Below, piece after piece: positions 14,964 through 21,080 of a DNA stretch of 21,080 bases. Position numbers and translations under genes: made by a program. The DNA is from JBGSBR01 sp041730495 (GTDB taxonomy: Bacteria > Patescibacteriota > Microgenomatia > UBA1406 > GWC2-37-13). A model generated the notes under the pieces. That model saw only the letters and a program-made list of their open reading frames with translations, searched no databases and had not been told where the DNA came from. Position 1 is the first letter of the stretch. Each line of letters opens with the position of its first letter. The stretch is from the NCBI GenBank assembly GCA_041730495.1, contig JBGSBR010000021.1:1-21080 (forward strand), read 5' to 3'.

Positions 14964-15641
14964 ATGATTTCCTTTCAACAGGTATCAGTTCGTTATCCCC
15001 TCGGCAATACTGCTCTTCATGATGCAACGTTTACTATCGAAGACAATGAGTTTACCTACTTAGTTGGTCCCTCAGGTGCTGGTAAAACGACAATCCTCAG
15101 ACTTCTTATCAGAGAGATTGCTGCCACAAGTGGTTCTATCATGGTCGAAGATTTAGAAATTTCTTCACCTAAATTCAAACGAGTTGACGAACTGAGACAA
15201 CGTATTGGCATTGTGTTTCAAGACTTTAAAGTGTTACCTGATAAAAATGTCTTCGAAAACATCGCACTCAGCATGCGTATCAAGGGATATCGTGATAGTG
15301 ATATCAAAGACGAAGTCCACCAAGCGCTTAAACTGACCGGTATTACCGATAAAATGATGGTTTTCCCAGCACAACTCTCAGCTGGAGAGCTACAACGTGT
15401 CGCTATCGCACGTGCTATTGTTGGAGATCGACGTATTATCTTGGCCGATGAACCAACTGGTAATCTGGATCCTAAAACTACCTGGGAAGTGATGAAGATT
15501 TTCAAAGAACTCGAAAAAACTAAGACTATCTTGTTTGCCACACACAACACTGATATCGTAAATAGTATGAAACGTCGTGTGCTCGTGATCAAAGACGGTA
15601 AGATCGCGGCTGATAAAAAGAAAGGAGGCTACGAACTATGA
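14964..15641 (+). CDS. ftsE: Cell-division ABC transporter ATPase FtsE
   Basis: The 225-residue ATPase has Walker A GPSGAGKTT (35-43), a Q-loop in FQDFKVLPDKNVFENIA, the ABC signature LSAGELQRV (138-146), Walker B with catalytic E163 in LADEPTGNLD, and switch H194. With FtsX it forms the FtsEX complex, which uses ATP hydrolysis to switch on cell-wall hydrolases at the division site. The signature has Ala in place of the first Gly and Leu in place of Gln compared with the usual LSGGEQQR. ftsX overlaps it by four bases (ATGA at 15638-15641), and a coiled-coil hydrolase candidate follows ftsX. Only weak promoter-like boxes lie before the ATG, so it may be co-transcribed with the gene upstream. 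Confidence 0.95.
   Translation: MISFQQVSVRYPLGNTALHDATFTIEDNEFTYLVGPSGAGKTTILRLLIREIAATSGSIMVEDLEISSPKFKRVDELRQRIGIVFQDFKVLPDKNVFENIALSMRIKGYRDSDIKDEVHQALKLTGITDKMMVFPAQLSAGELQRVAIARAIVGDRRIILADEPTGNLDPKTTWEVMKIFKELEKTKTILFATHNTDIVNSMKRRVLVIKDGKIAADKKKGGYEL
15621..15628 (+). promoter_or_regulatory. Shine-Dalgarno of ftsX inside the ftsE 3' end
   Basis: AAAGGAGG lies 9 bases before ATG 15638, within the last codons of ftsE. It allows independent initiation on ftsX although the genes overlap. It is one of only two clear Shine-Dalgarno sites noted here. Confidence 0.65.
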
Positions 15642-16528
15642 ACGACATGCTAAAATCTTTACGTCGTACGCCATATCAAACCTTTGCAGCTGGGTCTGTT
15701 TTGTTTTTTACCTTACTCCTTGCTGGAGTACTTTTCTTATCCCTAACGTTCCTCCAAGGATTATTACAGTATGTCGAGACTCGACCACGTATCATTGTGT
15801 ACTTTCAGATTGAAGCTGAAGAAGAAGAGATCTTTGCTGTCCGTGATGCATTACAAGATACTGGGAAAACCGCAGATGTGAAATATGTTTCCAAAGACGA
15901 AGCTTTCAAGATTTATAAAGAGTTTGCCAAAAATGATCCATTACTTGTCGAGATGACCTCACCAGATATCTTGCCTGCTTCACTTGAGGTAGATTCCAAA
16001 GAACCCCGCTTTTTACCAGAGATTGCTGATTTTCTCAAAACTCAACCAGGTGTCGACGAAGTGCAATTCCAAAAAGATATTTTCAATAATTTGCTCAGTC
16101 TAACTAATAACTTACGTAAAATTTCGATTATCTTCTTCAGCTACTTGCTGTTCATGTCAATTATCGTGCTGGTCACCACCACATCATTTAAGATTGCGCT
16201 CAAAAAAGATGAGATTGAGCTCCAAAAACTCCTTGGAGGAAGCAATTTTTATATTCGAAAACCGTTTATTTTTGAAAGTATGTTCCTCGGATTTATGGCA
16301 AGTCTAGCTGCCAACGCAGTTTTACTTGGACTTATGTTCTCACTCAACTCATTTTTACAAAACTATTTTTCAGATATTTCAGGATTACAGCTTTCACTTG
16401 GCTTCATGAGTCTGCAAGTTTGGCCGTTTAATCCATTCTTTATCATTGCGACTATCTTATTTACCACGCTGTTTAGTTTGATTATCACTCTTACCGCAAG
16501 TATTAACGCGACCAATCGCTACTTATAA
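15638..16528 (+). CDS. ftsX: Cell-division ABC transporter permease FtsX
   Basis: The 296-residue protein shows the FtsX pattern: a short cytoplasmic start, membrane segment 1 (about 16-43), a large outside loop (45-160) beginning ETRPRIIVYFQIEAEEEE, then three membrane segments (about 162-183, 212-236, 265-288). Between segments 2 and 3, the stretch KKDEIELQKLLGGSNFYIRKPF is the coupling helix region typical of FtsX and contacts FtsE. The outer loop normally binds the coiled-coil partner (EnvC, PcsB or RipC). Here the likely partner is the next gene, which begins 41 bases downstream. Confidence 0.95.
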   Translation: MNDMLKSLRRTPYQTFAAGSVLFFTLLLAGVLFLSLTFLQGLLQYVETRPRIIVYFQIEAEEEEIFAVRDALQDTGKTADVKYVSKDEAFKIYKEFAKNDPLLVEMTSPDILPASLEVDSKEPRFLPEIADFLKTQPGVDEVQFQKDIFNNLLSLTNNLRKISIIFFSYLLFMSIIVLVTTTSFKIALKKDEIELQKLLGGSNFYIRKPFIFESMFLGFMASLAANAVLLGLMFSLNSFLQNYFSDISGLQLSLGFMSLQVWPFNPFFIIATILFTTLFSLIITLTASINATNRYL

Positions 16529-16530
16529 AC

Positions 16531-16560
16531 TTGCACAGGTCTACCATTTTCAGGTAGAAT
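16531..16560 (+). promoter_or_regulatory. Promoter for the coiled-coil C39-like hydrolase
   Basis: TTGCAC (16531-16536), an 18-base spacer and TAGAAT (16555-16560) stand directly after the ftsX stop. The -10 ends 9 bases before ATG 16570, so the leader would be about 3 bases. Confidence 0.55.
16540..16558. repeat. Inverted repeat overlapping the hydrolase promoter
   Basis: TCTACC (16540-16545) and GGTAGA (16553-16558) are perfect complements around a 7-base centre. They cover the promoter spacer and four bases of the -10. The position suits an operator. No T-run follows, so it is not a good terminator for ftsX. Confidence 0.4.
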
Positions 16561-16569
16561 GAAACTCTT

Positions 16570-17793
16570 ATGAAGAAACTACTGAACCTCTTCATCATCG
16601 TAGGTTTTCTATTCACTTCCGTAATCTCCTCGGGATATATTGTCGCACAAGAGACAACTGTTACTCCCACACCTACAACCGCTGACAACTCTGCTGCAAA
16701 AAGCGAGATTGAAAAGAAAATTCGGGAGTATGAATCTAAATTATCTGAAACCAGAACTCAGAAGAATACATTGTCTTCTCAGATAAGCTATATGGATACT
16801 CAGCGAAGTCTGACAGAGCTCAAGGCTGAAGAAACCAAATCTGATATCGAAGAAACCGAAGATGAGATCAAAAACCTCGGTAAGCGTATCAATGGTTTAG
16901 ATACTTCACTTGACGGATTATCTAAATCACTCCTAGAACGAATCGCTGCAGGATACAAAAATCGTCAAGCTTCACTGATCGATATCTTGCTTGATAGTAC
17001 CAACGCATCAACTCTCAATACACGTATGAAATACTACGAAGTAGCCAGAGATAGTAATCAACGTGTTCTCTTGCAAGTACAAGAAGCCAAACTCAACTTC
17101 GAAGAACAAAAAGATTTACGCGAGAATAAAGTTGAAGAGCTCGAGCAACTGACAATCACCCTTGAAGCACAAGAACAAGCACTCGTCTCGCAACAACAAG
17201 AAAAACGCATCTTGCTTCAAGCTACTCAAAATGATGAGGCTACCTACAGTAGATTGTTACAAGAAGCTCGTCGACAACAGGCAGCATTTACGAACTTCGT
17301 CCAATCCACGGGTGTAGGTGTAGTCGGAGCCAACTCACTCGGTACAGGTGAAGGTGGATGGTATCTCTCACAACGTGATGAGCGCTGGGCTAATACTCTT
17401 ATGGGTACCTCAAGTGAGAACATCCTCAATGTCGGATGTTTCATCACCAGTATCTCGATGGTCATGCGTGAGGATGGCGTAGATTTTTATCCTACTCAAA
17501 TTGCCAATGATACCCGTTATTTCTTACCTGGAACCGCATATATGTACATCCCTTCTAGCTTCAATGGCACCTGGCCAAACGGCAAAAGCTATCGTAACAT
17601 CAGCTATGGAGAAATCAACTCCTATCTCAGCTCTGGCACACCTGTAATTGCTGGTGTAAATGGTTCAAGTCATTACATCGTACTAAAACGTGAAGCCGAT
17701 GGTACCTTCATCATGAACGATCCCATCTACGGTCCTGATCTGAAAGTATCAGATCACTACAGTCTCTCTGGACCATACGGTGTCTTTCAATAA
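16570..17793 (+). CDS. Exported coiled-coil protein with C39-like cysteine peptidase domain (probable FtsEX-controlled wall hydrolase)
   Basis: The 407-residue protein has a signal peptide (about 1-27), a long charged coiled coil (about 44-250) rich in Glu/Lys/Gln, a short Gly/Val linker and a C-terminal papain-like domain (about 268-407). The last resembles Peptidase_C39-like modules (YLSQRDERWANTLMG at its start), with probable catalytic C290 (VGCFITS), H368 (SSHYIVL) and D384 (MNDPIYG). The layout of coiled coil plus hydrolase directly after ftsEX parallels pneumococcal PcsB (CHAP), mycobacterial RipC (NlpC/P60) and EnvC (a degenerate LytM activator), but with a C39-like domain. By analogy the FtsX outer loop would hold the coiled coil and release the hydrolase at the septum; this is inference. 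The start is ATG 16570, with its own promoter 3 bases from the transcript start. Confidence 0.85.
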   Translation: MKKLLNLFIIVGFLFTSVISSGYIVAQETTVTPTPTTADNSAAKSEIEKKIREYESKLSETRTQKNTLSSQISYMDTQRSLTELKAEETKSDIEETEDEIKNLGKRINGLDTSLDGLSKSLLERIAAGYKNRQASLIDILLDSTNASTLNTRMKYYEVARDSNQRVLLQVQEAKLNFEEQKDLRENKVEELEQLTITLEAQEQALVSQQQEKRILLQATQNDEATYSRLLQEARRQQAAFTNFVQSTGVGVVGANSLGTGEGGWYLSQRDERWANTLMGTSSENILNVGCFITSISMVMREDGVDFYPTQIANDTRYFLPGTAYMYIPSSFNGTWPNGKSYRNISYGEINSYLSSGTPVIAGVNGSSHYIVLKREADGTFIMNDPIYGPDLKVSDHYSLSGPYGVFQ

Positions 17794-17830
17794 TGTATTT
17801 TAATAACTATATTTACTTGACTAAATATAA

Positions 17831-17855
17831 AACATATGTAAAGATATAACATATG
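17831..17855 (+). repeat. Direct repeat AACATATG at the start codon of the LTD gene
   Basis: AACATATG occurs at 17831-17838 and 17848-17855, 17 bases apart; the second copy contains the start ATG. The first copy contains an ATG followed at once by TAA. The gap 17794-17852 is otherwise AT-rich with a TTGACT but no well-spaced -10. Confidence 0.35.
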
Positions 17856-19124
17856 AGATCGTTTAGTTTAAAGCTTCTTTTCATAATCTTATTCTTTTTT
17901 ACTACGCACCCCATTTTTGCTATAGAAACCACCAATAACTCATTTGAATCTGCAGATATGACTAGTTGGAGAGCGAATAGTACGAATGTAACAGTATTAC
18001 GAGATAACGTTGCTTATGATGGATTGTACTCAGCGAAAATCACCAATACCAGCAGTAGCTCATATGGAGTCGAACAAATACTAACAGATGTTATTCCTGA
18101 GCAAGCATATGAAATCACGAGTTATGTGCAAACAACTACCCCTACTCCAAGTAAAGTATTTATACGTATAGCCTGGTATAGCAGTACTGATGGCACTGGA
18201 TCACAGCTTAGTACTACTGATAGTGAGATAGTTACTGAGGTGACTAACTGGAGAAGATTACAGATACTGACTGAGGCACCAGCTACAGCGCACTCAGCGA
18301 AACTCAGATTACTTGTAGCTAGTGGCACAGCATGGTTTGATCTGATAGAGATAGATGAATACATAGCACCCACAGATGAACCAGAACCTTCCCTGACACC
18401 CACGCCCACAGTCAGTGCACCTACTCCTACTCTCACTTCTCTGTCTTACGATAATGTATATATATCAGAGGTACTGGTTTATCCAGAAACGAATGGCAAA
18501 GAATGGGTCGAGCTTTATAATAATAATTTGTATTCAGTAAATCTGACTAACTGGTCTATCGATGATGCAGTCAGTGGAGGTGTAGCGAAAAAACTCACCC
18601 ATACTATCCCGGCTCAATCGTATGCTGTGATAGAGCTTAGTACTTCATTATTTAATAATACTGGCGACTCTGTACGCCTACTAGATGCACAAAATAAACT
18701 CAAAGATGAGTTTAAATACACTGAATCTGAAAAGAATACTTCATGGGGACGTACATCATGGATTAGTAATACGTTTTGTTTACAAGAACAATCTAAATCG
18801 AAACCAAACTTGACATGTGTTAATAAAACAAAAGACACCTCAGCAGTACTTGGTATTCGCGAAAGCACTAGGTCTGCCGCACTTAAGCAACAAAACACAA
18901 TCATCAACGATAGTATCGCTATACCCTACGCAAAGTATGAATATAAAACTTCATCATCCACACCAATCCATGAATCCAGCTTAGCATCACCATTCCCTCA
19001 TAATCAACCAGATAGCGAATCACTGCCCCTTGGCATAACTCTATCTGGTTCATACGCTGTACTTTCTTTTGCATCATTTCTCGCAAAAATCACTTTTGCT
19101 CTGAGCAAATCTGCCGTACAATGA
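17853..19124 (+). CDS. Secreted surface protein with carbohydrate-binding-like and lamin-tail domains
   Basis: The 423 residues contain a signal peptide (about 1-23, cleaving near IFA-IE), a jelly-roll domain resembling CBM_4_9/galactose-binding modules (about 26-168, NSFESADMTSWRANS at its start), and a Thr/Pro linker (about 173-195). A lamin-tail domain (LTD, about 198-310) follows, with VYISEVLVYPETNGKEWVEL and VNLTNWSIDD. After that come a variable Ser/Thr-rich stretch and a hydrophobic C-terminal segment. LTDs occur in secreted bacterial nucleases and surface proteins. No nuclease motif is seen here, so attachment to sugars or DNA outside the cell is the more cautious guess. The C-terminal segment may anchor it in the membrane; LPLG before it is not a sortase LPxTG motif. 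The start is ATG 17853, and no strong promoter is seen. Confidence 0.8.
   Translation: MRSFSLKLLFIILFFFTTHPIFAIETTNNSFESADMTSWRANSTNVTVLRDNVAYDGLYSAKITNTSSSSYGVEQILTDVIPEQAYEITSYVQTTTPTPSKVFIRIAWYSSTDGTGSQLSTTDSEIVTEVTNWRRLQILTEAPATAHSAKLRLLVASGTAWFDLIEIDEYIAPTDEPEPSLTPTPTVSAPTPTLTSLSYDNVYISEVLVYPETNGKEWVELYNNNLYSVNLTNWSIDDAVSGGVAKKLTHTIPAQSYAVIELSTSLFNNTGDSVRLLDAQNKLKDEFKYTESEKNTSWGRTSWISNTFCLQEQSKSKPNLTCVNKTKDTSAVLGIRESTRSAALKQQNTIINDSIAIPYAKYEYKTSSSTPIHESSLASPFPHNQPDSESLPLGITLSGSYAVLSFASFLAKITFALSKSAVQ
19117..19122 (+). promoter_or_regulatory. -10 box for the VanZ-like gene
   Basis: TACAAT overlaps the stop of the preceding gene and ends 6 bases before ATG 19129, which would make the message leaderless. 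The -35 (TTTTGC, 17 bases upstream) is weak. Confidence 0.4.
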
Positions 19125-19128
19125 AGAG

Positions 19129-19524
19129 ATGCAAAAACTCTTTCATTTTATAAAGTACTGGCTTCCTCCGCTTGCAGTGATGGCTGTGATTTTTGCGCTT
19201 TCCTCAAGACAGCGAATTCAGGTTTCAGAAGTTGATACTGTGAACTTTATGGTTTTTAAATCATTGCATATGGTAGAGTATGCGGTTTTGTTTTTCTTAT
19301 GGTTTAGAGCTTTGTATCAGAGACTTGGTAAGGCGCAAATTATGAAAGCGTATGCACTCGCGATCACAATTAGTATCTTATACGGAGCACTTGACGAACT
19401 ACATCAAACTTTTGTGCCGACGCGTGAAGGCAAACTAAGAGACGTTGTAATCGATAGCATTGGCATTCTTTTGATGTTTGAGTATACTAAACATCATCTC
19501 AATAAATTGAAACTATTTTTGTAG
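19129..19524 (+). CDS. VanZ-like membrane protein
   Basis: The 131-residue protein has four membrane segments and the VanZ-family signature: H47-x2-E50 in HMVEYAV, then D89-E-L-H-Q93 with TFVPTREGKLRDVVID ending at D109. VanZ itself gives low-level teicoplanin resistance in enterococci. The wider family is common in bacteria with roles that are mostly unknown but concern the envelope. It starts four bases after the preceding stop and one base before the next gene, so it belongs to a compact run with the CAP and small membrane proteins. Resistance should not be concluded from this match. Confidence 0.88.
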   Translation: MQKLFHFIKYWLPPLAVMAVIFALSSRQRIQVSEVDTVNFMVFKSLHMVEYAVLFFLWFRALYQRLGKAQIMKAYALAITISILYGALDELHQTFVPTREGKLRDVVIDSIGILLMFEYTKHHLNKLKLFL

Positions 19525-19525
19525 C

Positions 19526-20458
19526 ATGAAAGGCATCTTCAAACACATTCACCACTTATTTATACCGAAAGAAAGTAACAACTTCCGAGCTCGTATTTTG
19601 CATCACGACTTCCTCACTATCTATCTCGTAGCAGCACTCATGTTGACTGCTGGTGTCTCTCACTACCAATCGAAACAAGGTAGCATTTTAGGTTACGCTA
19701 CAGACATCAGTGTGAATAAATTGTATGAGCTTACAAATGCACAACGTGCAAGCTCTAATTTGCAATCATTAAGTTATAGTGATGCATTGGCTCAAGCTGC
19801 ACAAAAAAAAGCTGAAGATATGTTCGCAAAAAACTACTGGGCACATTATGGTCCCGCCGGAGAAACTCCTTGGAACTTTATTCTTTCATCAGGCTATCAG
19901 TATGAGTTTGCCGGTGAAAACTTAGCTAAAAACTTCTTGTTTAGTGATGGAGTCGTCGATGCTTGGATGAATTCGCCTACTCATCGAGAAAACTTACTTC
20001 GACCCGATTACACCGATGTCGGCTTTGCGATCGTAAACGGAGTATTGAATGGTGAAGAGACAACACTGGTAGTCCAGATGTTTGGTAAGCCTTTGTACGT
20101 AGCTCAAGATACAGCACCACAACAAACAGATACAGAAGTTGCTGTCAAAGAAGTAGAAACTGAAGCCACCGCTCCTGAAGTCATCCAAAATCCAGAATCA
20201 ATGGAACAAATAGCTCAAGCAGCACCTGCTCAAGATACCAAAGTCTTGGCCAGCCAAAATCAAACAAATTTCTATCCTGTTTTCTTTAATATGAACTTGA
20301 TCTTCTTCTTAGTTTTAGCTGGAGCTTTAGCACTCGACTTTTACTTTGCTTCAAAACTAAACTTAGTACAACTCAAAGGTAAACATGTCATCCATTTTAT
20401 GTTTATTGGATTTATCACTGTCGGATTATTCATTCTGGCCAACGGCAATATACTCTAA
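19526..20458 (+). CDS. Membrane-anchored CAP/SCP (YkwD-like) protein
   Basis: The 310-residue protein has an N-terminal membrane segment (about 29-47), a CAP domain (about 62-190), a Thr/Glu/Ala/Gln-rich linker and two C-terminal membrane segments (about 257-275 and 290-308). The CAP cavity residues are present: H107 (WAHYG), E131 (AGENLA) and H153 with E155 (SPTHRENLL). The family (YkwD/SCP/PR-1) is secreted or anchored, and bacterial members have been linked to envelope and spore-coat functions; no firm enzymatic activity is known. Only one base separates it from the VanZ-like gene and three from the next. The paired C-terminal membrane segments are unusual for a CAP protein. Confidence 0.9.
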   Translation: MKGIFKHIHHLFIPKESNNFRARILHHDFLTIYLVAALMLTAGVSHYQSKQGSILGYATDISVNKLYELTNAQRASSNLQSLSYSDALAQAAQKKAEDMFAKNYWAHYGPAGETPWNFILSSGYQYEFAGENLAKNFLFSDGVVDAWMNSPTHRENLLRPDYTDVGFAIVNGVLNGEETTLVVQMFGKPLYVAQDTAPQQTDTEVAVKEVETEATAPEVIQNPESMEQIAQAAPAQDTKVLASQNQTNFYPVFFNMNLIFFLVLAGALALDFYFASKLNLVQLKGKHVIHFMFIGFITVGLFILANGNIL

Positions 20459-20461
20459 CGT

Positions 20462-20743
20462 ATGCATCATTTCCTCAAAAGTATCGGTAAAGAGTTTAAG
20501 AAACATGCATTTGATTACCTACTTTTCATCTCAGTCGGTATCTGTTTCTTAATTGCACTAAACATTTTCCGTGGTGAACGCCTCATTGAGCTTATCTTAG
20601 TTGTTTCATTCATCAGCTTTTATATCATCTGGGGTATTTATCATCATATTGTTGAGAATACATTACACCTCAAAGTGGTCATGGAATATATACTCATTGG
20701 ATTCACGTTGCTTTTTTTACTGAAGATTGTTATCCTACCCTGA
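20462..20743 (+). CDS. Small three-span membrane protein of unknown function
   Basis: The 93-residue protein has three hydrophobic segments (about 16-36, 41-64 and 73-92) joined by short charged loops, and no soluble domain. I do not recognise the family. It lies three bases after the CAP gene and three bases before the nucleotidylyltransferase gene, so it is almost certainly co-transcribed. The third segment of the CAP protein and this one together could form one membrane assembly, but that is speculation. Confidence 0.75.
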   Translation: MHHFLKSIGKEFKKHAFDYLLFISVGICFLIALNIFRGERLIELILVVSFISFYIIWGIYHHIVENTLHLKVVMEYILIGFTLLFLLKIVILP

Positions 20744-20746
20744 CAT

Positions 20747-21080
20747 ATGAAAGGAATTATCTTAGCTGGTGGTAGAGCTACACGGCTCCGTCCACTTACC
20801 AAAATAACCTCAAAACAACTGCTTCCTGTCTACAACAAACCCATGATTTGTTACCCTATTGAGACGCTTACCAAAGCTGGTATTACAGATATTTTGATCA
20901 TTATTGCTCCAGATTATGCTGGTCATTTCCTCAATTTACTTGGCACGGGTAAAGATTATGGAGCTCGCTTTACGTATGAAATCCAAGAAGAACCCAAAGG
21001 TCTTGCAGATGCATTTATCGTCGGTGAGAATTTTATTGGAGATGACAGTGTTACTATGATCTTGGGTGATAACATCTTTG
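20747..21080 (+). CDS. rmlA: Sugar-1-phosphate nucleotidylyltransferase, RmlA-like (partial at right edge)
   Basis: The first 111 residues are in the window and continue beyond it. They begin MKGIILAGGRATRLRPLT, the nucleotide-binding loop, then TSKQLLPVYNKPMICYPIETL, EEPKGLADAF and LGDNIF, whose Asp binds the catalytic metal. The pattern SKQLLPVY...KPMI...LGDNIF is that of glucose-1-phosphate thymidylyltransferase (RmlA/RfbA), which makes dTDP-glucose for the dTDP-rhamnose pathway. Related UTP-using enzymes are possible from a partial sequence. The loop reads G-G-R-A-T-R instead of G-G-x-G-T-R, a variant I have seen in this family. If the rest of the rml set follows to the right, it would supply rhamnose to the GT2/GT4 enzymes at 2307-6627. 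The start is ATG 20747, three bases after the previous stop. Confidence 0.88.
   Translation, partial: MKGIILAGGRATRLRPLTKITSKQLLPVYNKPMICYPIETLTKAGITDILIIIAPDYAGHFLNLLGTGKDYGARFTYEIQEEPKGLADAFIVGENFIGDDSVTMILGDNIF

Noticed and set aside
16529..16569. Hairpin after ftsX as a terminator
   Set aside because: The stem is only 6 bp and no T-run follows; the repeat overlaps a promoter, so an operator reading is preferred.
19020..19124. LPLG before the C-terminal hydrophobic segment as a sortase signal
   Set aside because: It is not LPxTG and no basic tail of the usual type ends the segment.
1..21080. CRISPR array, tRNA, rRNA, insertion sequence or phage module
   Set aside because: No spaced direct repeats, no cloverleaf or rRNA-like stretch, and no transposase, integrase or phage gene were recognised; genes fill nearly all the window.

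Overview
The window is AT-rich, gene-dense bacterial DNA. It looks like a chromosome fragment of a Candidate Phyla Radiation (Patescibacteria) bacterium, perhaps of the Microgenomates side; that placement is inference from gene content and style. The grounds are: very short intergenic gaps, several multi-spanning GT39-type glycosyltransferases, a compact sigma-70, DnaG with a C-x3-C zinc ribbon half, Pro/Thr linkers in exported proteins, and few Shine-Dalgarno sites. RF2 is present and TGA ends several genes (for example at 4150-4152), so UGA is a stop here, unlike in the Gracilibacteria/SR1 code. No rRNA, tRNA, CRISPR array, insertion sequence or integrase was recognised, and no gene-free stretch exceeds about 130 bases.

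Layout. 1-873 (minus): a GT39-like membrane glycosyltransferase that appears frameshifted near base 130 and runs off the left edge. 1002-2230 (plus): a MarR-type regulator and an anchored fasciclin (FAS1) protein, with near-identical TTAA-N5-TTAA elements just downstream of both promoters; a strong terminator follows. 2307-6627 (plus): an overlapping four-gene glycosylation operon (GT2, GT4, GT2, GT39-like). 6753-11752 (minus): a CPBP membrane protease, a second GT39-like protein, rpoD and dnaG, the last two in the classic dnaG-rpoD order. 11848-21080 (plus): a PilM/GspL-like actin-fold protein fused to a LytR_C domain, prfB, a small anchored protein, ftsE-ftsX, a coiled-coil C39-like exported hydrolase, a CBM/lamin-tail surface protein, a VanZ-like protein, a membrane CAP/SCP protein, a small membrane protein and the start of an rmlA-type nucleotidylyltransferase.

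How they fit together. Most of the window serves the cell envelope: glycan building and transfer (GT2/GT4/GT39, RmlA-like), division-linked wall cleavage (FtsEX plus its probable hydrolase) and surface or adhesive proteins (FAS1, LTD, CAP). Replication, transcription and translation genes (dnaG, rpoD, prfB) are set among them.

Recurring style. Many genes have a recognisable -10 box ending only 6-13 bases before the start codon, implying leaderless or near-leaderless mRNAs. Clear Shine-Dalgarno sequences are seen only before the FAS1 gene and ftsX. The most interesting items are the PilM-LytR_C fusion, the FtsEX/C39 module, the paired MarR operators and the leaderless promoter pattern.
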